The notes below the pieces were generated by a model that saw nothing but the letters and a program-made list of their open reading frames with translations, was not told the origin of the DNA and did no database searches. From positions 1-24,206 of the IMG/VR virus record IMGVR_UViG_3300020021_000421: DNA of 24,206 nt; one strand, given 5' to 3'. The stretch comes from a virus. Below are positions 6,547 through 15,800 of the stretch, piece by piece. Made by a program: the position numbers and the translations under genes. The first letter of the stretch is position 1. Each line of letters opens with the position of its first letter.

Positions 6547-6550
6547 CGCC

Positions 6551-6766
6551 GTGACGGACGCCGAGATCGCCCGACAGACCGTGTTGGTCGCCTCGTTGGA
6601 GAAGACGGCCCGGGCGCACTGGGATGCCATCGCCCGGACCGACGACGGGATCGAGTATCAGGCGGCGATGGGAGTCGTGCGACAGGCCGGAGCGCTGCGG
6701 CGGTCGCTGGAACAGTGGATAGTAGCGCGCGCCACGAAGGCGCAACGAGCCGCGGCCTCGCGGTAA
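6551..6766 (+). CDS. small helical protein between the two tail-tube genes
   Basis: A 71-residue protein starting at GTG 6551, four bases after the previous stop. It is almost entirely predicted helix from sequence (ARQTVLVASLEKTARAHWDA, VVRQAGALRRSLEQWIVARA) with many Arg, Ala and Glu, compatible with a short coiled coil. No catalytic motif, signal or membrane segment is visible. Its place between two tube paralogues suggests a role in tail-tube assembly, but that is only positional inference. I do not recognise the family. Confidence 0.5.
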   Translation: MTDAEIARQTVLVASLEKTARAHWDAIARTDDGIEYQAAMGVVRQAGALRRSLEQWIVARATKAQRAAASR

Positions 6767-6779
6767 AGGGAGAGTTCGC

Positions 6780-7202
6780 ATGCCTGGAAAGTACGGATCA
6801 GCGAGCGCGGTCATCACGCTCGACGACCACGGCGGCACGCCGCGCATCTTCACCCCGAACGTCCTGACGATCGGCGGCCTCAAGATCACGCAGATAACCG
6901 AGGAGAATTCGCCCTTCGGCATGGCCAACGAGCAGAACACGCCCGTGGGCAAACAGAAGTTCGGCCCCGTCACGATTGCGGGCAACTACGACACGACGGC
7001 GACGACCGGCCCGCATGCGATGTTCTCCACGCTGGAGACCACGCCGCAGGACGCGACGCGGACGCTCGTCATCTCGCCGGACGGGGTGAAGAACCTCACC
7101 GTCGAGGTCTATGCAGTGGAGTACGAGCCCGTGCTGACCAACGGCAAGCTGACCGGCTACAGCGCGACGCTCATGCAGGCCGGCCTGGCGGTCTGGTCGT
7201 AA
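6780..7202 (+). CDS. short tail-tube protein (paralogue of the 5548 gene product)
   Basis: A 140-residue protein with strong upstream AGGGAGAG (6767-6774). It matches the core of the longer upstream protein: LKITQITEEN, NTPVGKQKFGPVTIAGNYDTTATTGPHAMF, TTPQDATRTLVIS and a closing GYSATLMQAGLAV strand. It lacks the extra C-terminal domain and the PHG insertion. Tube subunits of siphoviruses form stacked hexameric rings around the tape measure, and a plain compact core of this size fits that role well. The long 106-base leader before the next gene holds two hairpins. Which of the two paralogues is the abundant tube subunit cannot be told from sequence; the strong ribosome binding site favours this one. 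Confidence 0.7.
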   Translation: MPGKYGSASAVITLDDHGGTPRIFTPNVLTIGGLKITQITEENSPFGMANEQNTPVGKQKFGPVTIAGNYDTTATTGPHAMFSTLETTPQDATRTLVISPDGVKNLTVEVYAVEYEPVLTNGKLTGYSATLMQAGLAVWS

Positions 7203-7210
7203 TCGGATAG

Positions 7211-7267
7211 GGCGCGGAAGCGCCAGCAGTCACTGCGGCGGCCGGTGCGGTCACGAGAGGCCGCACC
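7211..7267 (+). promoter_or_regulatory. two tandem hairpins in the leader of the tail chaperone genes
   Basis: GGCGC (7211-7215) pairs with GCGCC (7220-7224) across a GGAA tetraloop of the GNRA class. Then GGTGCGG (7244-7250) pairs with CCGCACC (7261-7267) across 10 bases. They lie in the 106-base gap after the tail-tube stop, with no T-tract. They may insulate or stabilise the highly expressed tube mRNA or limit read-through into the chaperone genes; function is inferred. Confidence 0.4.
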
Positions 7268-7308
7268 CGCCGTGCGCCGTTTCACCTGGAAGAGAGAGGA
7301 CACGAATC

Positions 7309-7827
7309 ATGTCGTCACCGTTTGCCCGCGCCACCAAGACCATCGAGATTCCGTTCGACCAACCGCACGAGGTCACTGTCCAGCAGTTGAACGGCCGGCA
7401 GCTCGGGAAGGCGCAGAAAGCGTTCTTCAACGAGCTGATCGCCGACGTCCAGGTCCGTGGCGGCGCGAAGGTCCAGAAGGACATCCAAACGCTGTTCGAG
7501 AAGGACCCGGCGACCGCGAAGGGCGAGATCGAGAAGGTTAAGGACGATCCGCTCAACGGCTACGACAAGTACACGCTGCTGTACGACGGCATCAAGGCGT
7601 GGACGTATCAGGAGAGCCTCGAGCGCGTGGCCGTCGAAGAGCCGACGTCGGACGGTCGGAAGATTACGGTGATGCGCGTGCCGGCGATCGACTCGCTGAG
7701 CGACGAAGCCGTCGATTTCTTCGCCACGGAAGTCCTGAAGCTCACGAAGCCGTCGCTGTTTCTGACGCCAGAGGAGCGGGAGGCGGCACAAAAAAAGGCT
7801 GACGGCGTGCCATCGATCACTGAATAA
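7309..7827 (+). CDS. tail assembly chaperone, gpG-like (zero-frame product)
   Basis: A 172-residue protein at the position of lambda gpG, between the tail tube and tape measure genes. The N-terminus (TIEIPFDQPHEVTVQQLNGRQLGKAQKAF) has the style of siphovirus chaperones: a beta hairpin naming the substrate-like strand, then helices. The middle is highly charged and helical (VQKDIQTLFEKDP, EIEKVKDDP), and the end is LTKPSLFLTPEEREAAQKK. It is thought to coat and keep the tape measure soluble before tube polymerisation. Near its end, an A7 run (7790-7796) sits in an excellent frameshift context, and the next frame stays open into the downstream T-like region. GAGAGAGG (about 7292-7299) precedes the ATG. 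Confidence 0.72.
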   Translation: MSSPFARATKTIEIPFDQPHEVTVQQLNGRQLGKAQKAFFNELIADVQVRGGAKVQKDIQTLFEKDPATAKGEIEKVKDDPLNGYDKYTLLYDGIKAWTYQESLERVAVEEPTSDGRKITVMRVPAIDSLSDEAVDFFATEVLKLTKPSLFLTPEEREAAQKKADGVPSITE

Positions 7828-7844
7828 CGACGATGACGCGCCGT
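7778..7844 (+). promoter_or_regulatory. probable programmed frameshift site joining the G-like and T-like frames
   Basis: Three elements line up. A Shine-Dalgarno-like GGGAGG lies at 7778-7783. The slippery tract is A-AAA-AAG at 7791-7797 inside A7 (zero-frame codons CAA AAA AAG GCT). Four bases further on, ACGGCG (7802-7807) can pair with CGCCGT (7839-7844). A -1 slip gives one Gly codon then TGA (7800-7802). A -2 or +1 slip enters a frame open to 8131, adding 111 codons and making a protein of about 273-274 residues. Lambda-like phages usually use -1; Mu-type phages use -2. Confidence 0.7.
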
Positions 7845-8131
7845 ATCCGACCACGCTCTGGTTGGCCGTCCTCATGGATGCCTTCCAGGGCCGGTTCCTG
7901 ACGGAGATCGTGCAGGAGCTCGAACGGCTACCGACCGGGATGCTCGACGAGGTCCTCGAGGCTAAGTCCTATCGCTATGCGAAGGAACTCGTGGACGCGG
8001 CGGACACCGACGAAGCACGGAAGCGATTGCCGAAGACGCCGCTCTTTCTGCTCGTCGACGAGATTGATGGTGAGCTTGCAGAAGAAGAGATCGCCGCGCG
8101 AATAAAACGAGAGGGGATGACACCTGGCTGA
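7796..8131 (+). CDS. tail assembly chaperone, gpT-like C-terminal extension reached by frameshift
   Basis: This frame is +1 (equivalently -2) relative to the G-like gene and is open from 7673 to the TGA at 8129-8131. No good independent start exists: the only candidates, TTG 7862 and ATG 7874, lack a ribosome binding site, while sensible protein sequence (DDAPYPTTLWLAVLMDAFQG) already runs upstream of them. It then continues with helical, charged sequence (FLTEIVQELERLPTGMLDEVLEAKSYRYAKELVDAADTDEARKRLPKTP). In siphoviruses the T domain is made only as a G-T fusion at a low ratio and recruits tube subunits to the tape measure complex. If translated alone from 7862 it would be 89 residues. The next gene starts two bases after its stop. 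Confidence 0.68.
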   Translation, partial: RLTACHRSLNNDDDAPYPTTLWLAVLMDAFQGRFLTEIVQELERLPTGMLDEVLEAKSYRYAKELVDAADTDEARKRLPKTPLFLLVDEIDGELAEEEIAARIKREGMTPG

Positions 8132-8132
8132 C

Positions 8133-8510
8133 ATGTTCACGGCTTCCATCGACGCCTCCGAGGCCATCAGCATGCTCGATCGCCTCGCGCAGTCCGCGGA
8201 CTTCGTGACGCGCGAGGTCGCGCTCGACACGGCCAAGCGGATCGTCGCCGAGGCTGAACGGCGAGTCGCGCGGGCGACCGGGCAGACCGAGTCCGGCATC
8301 CACTGGGAAATGACGCGCGACGGCATGGGCTACGTCGTCCTCGGCTATCGCGCCCACGTGCAGGCACCCGTCGACAAGTATCTGGAATTCGGCACGCGCT
8401 ACATGTACGCGGAGCCGTTCTTCTTCGCGTCGGCAGAACTCGAGGAAGGTCCGCACCTGCGCCGCCTGATCGATCGGATGCAGGCGTGGCTCGACGAGGT
8501 CGGCCGGTAA
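8133..8510 (+). CDS. HK97 gp10-like neck/tail completion protein
   Basis: A 125-residue protein with the family signs of the HK97 gp10-like group: a helical N-terminus (SEAISMLDRLAQSADFVTREVALDTAKRIVAEAERRVARATGQTESGIHWEM), a central VVLGYRAHVQAPVDKYLEFGT and a C-terminal AEPFFFASAELEE helix. The 'vEfGT...a.PFl.pA' pair is the most diagnostic part. The family normally acts at the neck, and its gene normally lies between head-closure and tail-terminator genes. Here it sits between the tail chaperones and the tape measure. It could be the true neck protein relocated, or a paralogue used elsewhere. The stop abuts the tape measure ATG directly. Confidence 0.7.
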   Translation: MFTASIDASEAISMLDRLAQSADFVTREVALDTAKRIVAEAERRVARATGQTESGIHWEMTRDGMGYVVLGYRAHVQAPVDKYLEFGTRYMYAEPFFFASAELEEGPHLRRLIDRMQAWLDEVGR

Positions 8511-11500
8511 ATGGCGGGATCGACACCGCAGCTCGCGATCCGGATCGCCGCGAACACGGCCGAGCTGAAGGCCAATCTGGCCGAAGGCAAGGCGAGCATC
8601 GAGGCGCTCGGTCCTTCCGTCGCGAAGCTCGCCGCCACCTGGGCGGCGAACAGCAACACGATCATTCAGAACGCTAGGAACATCGTCGCCGCCGTTGATC
8701 AGGTTGGCACAAGCACGATGACCGCCGGGGACGCCGCGCGCGGCCTGAAGACGCTCGAGGCGGCCATGGCGCAGCTGCGCGCCGCCGGCGAACCGATCCC
8801 TCCGCTCATGCAGGCGACGGCCGAACAGCTCCGCGCCGTCGAGAACGCAGCCAATCCAGCGGCGAAGGCCGGCGGCATGGTCGCCAGTGTGTTCGGGCAG
8901 GTCTTCGCAGCGTTCTCTGCGGCGAGCCTCGCCAGCCAGGCTGTCAGCACACTCACGGATCTGGGTCACGCGGCTATCGAGGGTGCGCGGTCGGTTATGC
9001 AGCTCTCGGACAAGACCGGCCTGTCGACCACGACGATTCAGCAGATGCAGTACGTCGCGAAGCAGACCGATTCGGACATGCAGTCCTTCGCCAACGCCGC
9101 CTTCAAGATGGGCGTGAACGTCGCCGACGGCACCGCGAAGGCCCGCAAGGGCGCGGAAGAACTCGGCCTGGATTGGGCGGCCCTGCGTGCCGCATCGCCG
9201 GACGAGCAGTTCAACATGGTTGTGTCAGCGCTCGAGCGGATGGAGGATCCGCAGAAGCGCAACGCCGCCGCGGTGGCGCTGTTCGGGAAGACGGCCAAGG
9301 ACATCATGCCGGCGGTCGTCGCCGGCTATTCGAAGATCGCGGAGGCGGCGACTCTCTCGAGCGACGCCCAACTGAAGGCTGTCGATCGAGCCAGCAAGGC
9401 GTGGGACGCGTTCTACCAGCGACAGGTGACCAACGTCACCTCGTGGCTCGGCAACGCCGTGATCGCCCGCGACACGATCAGCAAGCTGACCGACGAACAG
9501 ATGGCCGCATATCAGGCGCTGCTGCGCGGCGGGGGCGACGCCCAAAAGTTCCTACTGGACATCGCGGCGAGCCTCGCGAAACAGGTCGACATCAAATTGC
9601 CCTCGATGGCGGCGCCAGCCCTGCCGCCCTCATTCGTGCAGGCCCTTGGGGCCGCCAAGGAAGGCTACCGGAATCTCACGACGGAGCAGCGCGCCAACCT
9701 CAATGCCGCCTTCGAGCTCGGGACGAGCAACGAAGCCATCATCAACGACCTCAACATCACCGATGGCGTGCTCTCGATCGCCAAGAAGGCCTACGAGGAT
9801 CACAAGCGGGCGGTTTCTGAAGCGGCCGCTGAGCAGAAGCGGTTCGCCGAGGCGAATGCGAACGCGGCGAGCTCGATGAACGATCTCTCAGGCGAACAAG
9901 TCGAAGCGATCAAGTACTACCTCCAGCAAAAATTCAACATCGACGAAATCTCCAAAATCATGGAGGTCTACAAACACCAGGTCGAGGAGGTCCAACAGAC
10001 CGAGAACCTGCGCACGCTGATGGCGGTGTCGAACTACAAGATTCTCGCTGGCGCGATCAAGTACTACGACGACCTGGTGAAGGCTGAGCACGAGACCGAG
10101 AACGCCGCGTTCCTCGCCGGCGGCAGCGCTATCACTGCGGCGGGCGCGAAGATGTACGACGAGCTCGACAAACAAACGATGACGAGCACGGACTATCAGG
10201 TCACGAAGATCGGAGAGTGGGCCCAAGCGCAGATGGTGGCGTTCAAAGGGACTGCCGATCAGCGGGTCATCTTCGACGCGATCATCAAGGCCTCCGCCGA
10301 CAACCAAGTCAACGATCTCTACATCGATAACAAAGCCCTTCGCGATAACACGGTCGAATCGCTGCAGCAAACAGCCGACAGAGCGTCGAACACCTACCTC
10401 GAGATGGCCGACCATCCAGAAAAGTACAAGGCCAGCACGATCGCGAAGTTCAAGGCCATTTCTGACGCCGCGCGCCGTGAGGCCGATGGGACCGCTGAGG
10501 CGTGGAATCGCGCGTTCACGGTACTGGATGGTGCGTCACAGATCCTCGGCACGATCGGTGGCAAGTTCGGCGAGCTGGGGCAAATCGGCATCACCGCGTT
10601 CGAAGGGATCTCGAAGAGCCTGGCGAAGGGGGACATCTTCGGCGCGGTCGTCGCCGGCGTCACCGGCGCGATTAAAGCGATCAAGGCGCTCTTCGGGGGC
10701 CCGAGCGCCGACGAGCTCGCCGGCCGGAAGGTGGAGGCCACCTTCGAACAGTCCTTCGGCGGATTCGATCAGATGTCGGCCGCGATCGGCGCAGCGTACG
10801 CCGCGACGGGTCGCTCAGCCTCGCAGGCCAATGCGGACATCCTCGCGCTCATGGCGGCCGAGAAACAGGGCGCGGCCGCGACGCAGGCCGCGCTCGACAA
10901 GATCAACGTAGCGTTCGACGATCAGAAACAGAAGATCACCGACACAAAAACGGCGGTCGACGCCGTCGTCAGCGCCTACCAAGGATACAGCGGGAAGATC
11001 CCGGACTCGGTCAAGGCCACGATTAATTCGCTGTTGACGATGAAGGGTCTGACCGACGACGAGAAGACAGCGCTCGAAGGGTTGATGAAGACCGCGGCGC
11101 CTGACTACGCGTCGCTCACGTCGATGGCCGCTGGGTACGGCATCACGCTCGCGGGTCTCGGTCCGAAGTTCCAGCAGGCCAATATCGACTCCAGCGCGAA
11201 GAAGATCTTCGACGACTTCACCGCCCTGACCGATGCGGGCGGAGACGTCGGCGGCATCCTCTTCGGGATGTCCGGATCGATTACGAAGCTCGTCTCGGAC
11301 TCGAAAAACTTCGGCACGGCCATCCCCGACAACATGAAGCCGCTGATTCAGAACCTGATCGATTCCGGCAAGTTGCTAGACGACAACGGCAAGGCGATCA
11401 CGGACATCACCGGGATCAAATTCGAGGCGACGCCGCTCGACACCGGTCTCAAGACGCTGAACGACACGCTCCAGAAACTGATCGATACCCTCACGGGAAA

Positions 11501-12074
11501 GGGCGGACTCGTCGGCGGCCTGAACGACGTAGCGAACGGTCTGAACGGCCTCCCGTCGTCGAAGGTCATCACGATCACGGAGCAGATGAAACGGGATTTC
11601 ACAGATATGGGCGCGAGCACGGACTGGACCCAAGGCGGGATCGGTGACGCGCACCCCATCGCGCGCGGCGGCCTCGTGACGGATCGCGGCGTGCGGTATC
11701 TCGCTGGCGGCGGTCCGGCTCGCGGAAATCTGCTGCGCTTCATGCCGCGCGGAACCGACACCATCCCGGCCATGCTGACGAAGGACGAAGGCGTCGTCAA
11801 CACGACCGGGATGGGCATCCTCGGCGTCGATGGCCTCGCGCGGCTCAATCACGGGCAGGCGCCGGCGTCGGCCACCGGTGGCAGTGCGACGGCGATGTTC
11901 AGTATGTCGTTTGGCGACATCAACGTCAGCGGCGATGCGTCGGGGAGCGACGTCGCCGACGCCGTCGAGCGACGGTTCGACGACGTCATCATCCCCAAGT
12001 TCATGGACAAGCTGCGTCGTGATGGCGGATTCCGCCGCGAGATCGTCGCGCGGCTCGGCGTGAAGGCGGCCTAA
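8511..12074 (+). CDS. tail tape measure protein
   Basis: A 1187-residue protein and the second longest in the window, right after the chaperones, as expected. The N-terminus is Ala-rich and helical (IRIAANTAELKANLAEGKASIEAL) with a hydrophobic segment at about 121-149 (MVASVFGQVFAAFSAASLASQ). The middle has long coiled-coil-like charged stretches, and a second hydrophobic segment lies near 700-730 (GDIFGAVVAGVTGAIKAIKALFGG). The C-terminal motif RGGLVTDRGVRYLAGGGPA followed by PRGTDTIPAMLTKDEGVVN (about 1053-1097) is typical of the end of siphovirus tape measures. At about 0.15 nm per helical residue, the lambda ruler value, it predicts a tail near 175 nm. Its stop overlaps the next start (TAATG). 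Confidence 0.92.
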   Translation: MAGSTPQLAIRIAANTAELKANLAEGKASIEALGPSVAKLAATWAANSNTIIQNARNIVAAVDQVGTSTMTAGDAARGLKTLEAAMAQLRAAGEPIPPLMQATAEQLRAVENAANPAAKAGGMVASVFGQVFAAFSAASLASQAVSTLTDLGHAAIEGARSVMQLSDKTGLSTTTIQQMQYVAKQTDSDMQSFANAAFKMGVNVADGTAKARKGAEELGLDWAALRAASPDEQFNMVVSALERMEDPQKRNAAAVALFGKTAKDIMPAVVAGYSKIAEAATLSSDAQLKAVDRASKAWDAFYQRQVTNVTSWLGNAVIARDTISKLTDEQMAAYQALLRGGGDAQKFLLDIAASLAKQVDIKLPSMAAPALPPSFVQALGAAKEGYRNLTTEQRANLNAAFELGTSNEAIINDLNITDGVLSIAKKAYEDHKRAVSEAAAEQKRFAEANANAASSMNDLSGEQVEAIKYYLQQKFNIDEISKIMEVYKHQVEEVQQTENLRTLMAVSNYKILAGAIKYYDDLVKAEHETENAAFLAGGSAITAAGAKMYDELDKQTMTSTDYQVTKIGEWAQAQMVAFKGTADQRVIFDAIIKASADNQVNDLYIDNKALRDNTVESLQQTADRASNTYLEMADHPEKYKASTIAKFKAISDAARREADGTAEAWNRAFTVLDGASQILGTIGGKFGELGQIGITAFEGISKSLAKGDIFGAVVAGVTGAIKAIKALFGGPSADELAGRKVEATFEQSFGGFDQMSAAIGAAYAATGRSASQANADILALMAAEKQGAAATQAALDKINVAFDDQKQKITDTKTAVDAVVSAYQGYSGKIPDSVKATINSLLTMKGLTDDEKTALEGLMKTAAPDYASLTSMAAGYGITLAGLGPKFQQANIDSSAKKIFDDFTALTDAGGDVGGILFGMSGSITKLVSDSKNFGTAIPDNMKPLIQNLIDSGKLLDDNGKAITDITGIKFEATPLDTGLKTLNDTLQKLIDTLTGKGGLVGGLNDVANGLNGLPSSKVITITEQMKRDFTDMGASTDWTQGGIGDAHPIARGGLVTDRGVRYLAGGGPARGNLLRFMPRGTDTIPAMLTKDEGVVNTTGMGILGVDGLARLNHGQAPASATGGSATAMFSMSFGDINVSGDASGSDVADAVERRFDDVIIPKFMDKLRRDGGFRREIVARLGVKAA

Positions 12075-12889
12075 TGTCGACCGTTGCCGTCATCCACAGC
12101 CGGTACAGCGATAACCTCGCGGCCACCGCCGCGATCTCAATCGAAACTGGCACCGCCGCGACGGGCTATCCGGCCAGTCAGGTCGCCGACTACAACGCGG
12201 CGCGGCCGTCGAAGTTGAACGAGGCGTCAGGGGCCTGGCTCTTCGATATGACCACGGCGAAGAGCATCGCGATCGCCGCCATCGCCCATCACAACTTCCA
12301 GGCGGCGCTCGACGTGCGGCTGCAGGCGAACGCGACGAATGCCTGGGGCGGGCCGTCGTTCGAGGCGGCATTCACGATTCCTGCGTGGCGCGCCGACCGC
12401 TTCCCGGGGCAACCCTGGCTCGATCTGGCGGGGCTGGCCGGCTGGGGCCCGTATCGCTATTGGCGTCTGGTGGTGGTGGGGACCAATCCCGTCCCCTTGG
12501 CCGTTGGCGACGTCTGGCTTGGGAGCACCCTACGGCGGTTCGATCGCAACGTCCAGAAAGATCATCAGCTGGGGTTCGACCAGCCGCGCATCGAACACCA
12601 GACGGCCTATAAGCGCCTCCGTACGCCGCTCGGCACGACGGTCTACTCGTTTGTAGGTGATCTCGACCCGGCCACGCCACAGACCGCCCAGGACGTCTTT
12701 GATTGGATGCTGGACGCGGCCGGGCGCCCGTCGCTGTTCATTCCTGACGGCACGAAGAACGAAGCGAGCCTGTACCTGCACACGCAGTCCGCGCAGAGCA
12801 TGAAGCGGCACTACATCGCGAGCAACGCGGTCCACCTGGATCTGATTGAGGACGGTCGCGGCCTCGAGCCGACGCCGTCGCCGCTGTAG
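12074..12889 (+). CDS. distal-tail-like (tail tip) protein with possible carbohydrate-binding fold
   Basis: A 271-residue protein directly after the tape measure, where the distal tail protein (Dit) normally lies. The first about 160 residues look like a jelly-roll such as a discoidin or galactose-binding fold: YPASQVADYNAARPSKLNEASGAW, SIAIAAIAHHNFQAALDVRLQ, PYRYWRLVVVGTN and VGDVWLGS. The second part (HQTAYKRLRTPLGTTVYSFVGDLDP, DVFDWMLDAAGRPSLFIPDG) is strand-rich and may be the ring-forming tail domain. Carbohydrate-type folds on Dit-position proteins often help adsorption. It starts in a TAATG overlap with the tape measure gene and ends immediately before the hub gene (TAG then ATG). A Dit identity is inferred mainly from position. 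Confidence 0.6.
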   Translation: MSTVAVIHSRYSDNLAATAAISIETGTAATGYPASQVADYNAARPSKLNEASGAWLFDMTTAKSIAIAAIAHHNFQAALDVRLQANATNAWGGPSFEAAFTIPAWRADRFPGQPWLDLAGLAGWGPYRYWRLVVVGTNPVPLAVGDVWLGSTLRRFDRNVQKDHQLGFDQPRIEHQTAYKRLRTPLGTTVYSFVGDLDPATPQTAQDVFDWMLDAAGRPSLFIPDGTKNEASLYLHTQSAQSMKRHYIASNAVHLDLIEDGRGLEPTPSPL

Positions 12890-15800
12890 ATGGCTGGCGT
12901 CTGGGCAGAGAACTTCAGCTGGTGCACGAAGGCACAGCTCACGCGCGCGTACACCTCCATCGTCGAGAACGGCACGATCTCGCTCGGGGCCTTCGGGCCG
13001 AGCGGCTCGCCCGGGCTGAGATTCAGCGGCAATCGCGTCGACGAGGTCTGGCGCGGCTCGATGACGTGGGTGTCTGGGGCGGTCGCGATCTTTGAAGTCG
13101 ATTTTCGGGTCTCTGCGTATCCGACGACCGAAAACCGCATCATCTCGATCCTCGACGGCGCCGGGAACGTCGACGCGAACATCCAAGTCGAGTTTCACCT
13201 GAACACGGACGGAACGCTGCGGGTGCAGCGCGGGCACCAGACGACAGCGGTCGTGATCGCGGACTCGTCCTACGTGGTGCCGCTCGGCGGTCACATCCAT
13301 CTCAGCGGCCGCGTGCTGATTCATTCCTCGGCTGGGACGATCACCCTCGACGCCTATGCGATCGGGAGCTCGACGCCGACGAACGTCTTTACCCTGACGG
13401 GACAGAACACGCGACTCACCGGCGCCTCGCAGTGGAACGGTCACTTGATCGGCGCCGGTGTCGACGTCGGTACAACCGATTTCGCCAACATGGTCTGGAT
13501 GGACGGCAGTGGCGCGGAGAACAACGCGCCGATCGGACCAGGCTATCAGGTGCTGGGCGCGAAACCGATCGCGCCAGGTGCCCATCAAGGCTTCACGCCG
13601 GCCGTCGCCGCGAGCAACGTGGCGATGGTCGACGAGCCGACAGCTGATGACGACGCCTCGTACAACGCGTCGACCGTCATCGGCACGATCGATACCTTCA
13701 CCGTCGAGCCCGTGGACCCAGGCGCCGCAGTGCTCTTCAACGCCCTGATTATTCAGGGGCGCAAGGTGAGTGGCGACCCGACGGCCGGCCTGGAACCGAT
13801 CGCACGTGAGGCGGGTTCCGATACGGTTGGAGCCTCTGCGCTGCTCGCGACCTCGTACGCGCACGTGCTCACGCCGGCCTTCTATCAAAAGACGCCATCC
13901 GGTGCGGCCTGGACAGCGGCCGGTTGGAACGCGATGCAGTGGGGCTACGAGCTCGCCGGCGTCACGGCGGTGGCCCGCGTGACGCACCTGATCGCGCTCG
14001 TCGTCGTGCGTGGCGGCGGGCTGGCGCCGACCGAGTTGGTCAACGGCGGGGAAGTAGACCTGACCTGGATCGAGATTACCGATCAGGCCGGCACCGTCCA
14101 CGTCATCAGCGACAGCGATCTGCCGGATCGCTTCGAGTACTTCAACGGGTTGAAACTCGGGATCGTCACCGAGCTTGGCGAAATCGATCGCCGGCTGTCC
14201 GATCGGTACGGCGAGCACGAGGTGCCGAGCTTTACATTCAGCCTCTTCGATGAGTTCGGCGCCTGGCGCGCCTTGGCCGCGGCCTCACCCACGCGCGATT
14301 TCGATGGCATGGCGGTGGTCTGTCGAGGCATCACCGACGCCGGCCGCCGCGCCGAGTTGACGCCCCGCGTCCTGTTCCGCGGCGTCGTCCGCGAACACCA
14401 TTGGCAAAGCGATCAGACACTGCAGTTCGTCGCCGAAGACACGCTCTCGGCGGAACTGGCCGTCAACAACGACAAGGCGCAGATCCCGAAGGCCTCGGTC
14501 AACATCGACGACTTTCCAGGGTGCGCCGACACGAAGGTGCCATCGTCGGCCGAGAACTACGTCGTCAACGGCGGCCACAGCGCCGGCGCGACGACGGTGC
14601 TGGTCCGGTCCGGAATCGGGCAGTTTGCCGCGGGAGACACGGTGACGTTTGGCGCCGGCGCCGACGTCTACAGCATCTCGAGCAGCTCGAAGAGTGCGGC
14701 GACGCTCGAGCAACTCGTCGCTGCGGAGACCGCCGAGGTCTCGATCGTCATCAGTCCGGCGCTGCTCTCAGGCCTCTCGGATGGCAATGCGGTCGTGCAG
14801 ATTCCAGCGCACACCGTGCCGGCTGCGGTCGGCACACCGGTGCCATTCGCCTTCGGGCTCATCACTGATACGAAGGTGGCCGGTGCCGGCGTCACCCTGC
14901 CGGCCGTTGATCTCGCGTTGCCGGCCCCGACGATCGTCGGGCAGATCGGGCGGCCGGGCGACCTGCGCGATGCGTTGAATCCGTCCGGCCGCCGCTGGTC
15001 ATTCGTTGCCGGATACAAGGCGTCCACGAACAAGCTGAGCCCGCTGTCGAACCAAGGCAACAACCTCGCGCGTGACGATGACTACTCGAACCCGAGCGGC
15101 GCCGGCGTCAACTTCAACGGCAACGCGACCTTCGATAACTACTACGTCTTCCTCGCGGATTCGCCTGACTTCGATCCCTACGGATCGCCAGGCACGGCGC
15201 ATCACGTCGTGTACATCACGCACGACAATGTCACGCACGACGGGGTAGTCCTCGGGGCGGACTTCCAAGCGACCCTGCCGGCGTGGACTGGCGCGGGGAT
15301 CACCGACCTGACGGGCGCCACCAGCAGCGTCGGCCAGGGCCAGGGGCCGATGAAGTTCATCGGCGACGAGATCCTCGACGGGCGCCGGACGGCGCTGATG
15401 CTGTGGACCGGGCACGCGTGTTACGCGCCGGGCGGGAGCCCATTCGTCTCGCTGAACTTCTGGGACACCGTCGTCAACGTCACCACGCTGGGGGCGAGCG
15501 ACGAGCGCATCGCGGTGCCCGGTGGCGCGCGCTGGACCGAGGTCGGGTTCACCGGCACCTTCATCAGCAGGAACGGCCGCGACTACACGGTCGTCGGACT
15601 GCAGGGCGTCTTCCGCGACTGGGCACTCGGCCTGACGCCGGCGCCGCCCACGCACCAGGGCGTCCCGTTCGCCGTGAACGCGTACGGCCGCATGGACAAG
15701 TTGGGCGCGCTCCTGACCAGCGGGCCGCAGATCTACAAAGACAGCTGGAAGAATTACATCAAGGGCGACTACCGCGGCGGCGCGCTGCTGGACGCGCCGA

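Noticed and set aside
7797-7802. Classical -1 chaperone frameshift as the way to make the G-T fusion
   Set aside because: The -1 frame meets TGA after one codon, so only a -2 or +1 shift can join the two frames.
12530-14218. Long open frame on the minus strand (562 codons)
   Set aside because: It lies antisense to well-supported tail genes, is extremely Arg/Asp-rich, and shows no domain pattern; typical mirror of GC-rich codons.
14551-14820. A fourth copy of the PHG-type domain in the hub (YVVNGGHSAGATTVLV region)
   Set aside because: The segment is beta-rich and insertion-like but lacks the PHG, YNG and ATF motifs; it looks like a different common phage domain.
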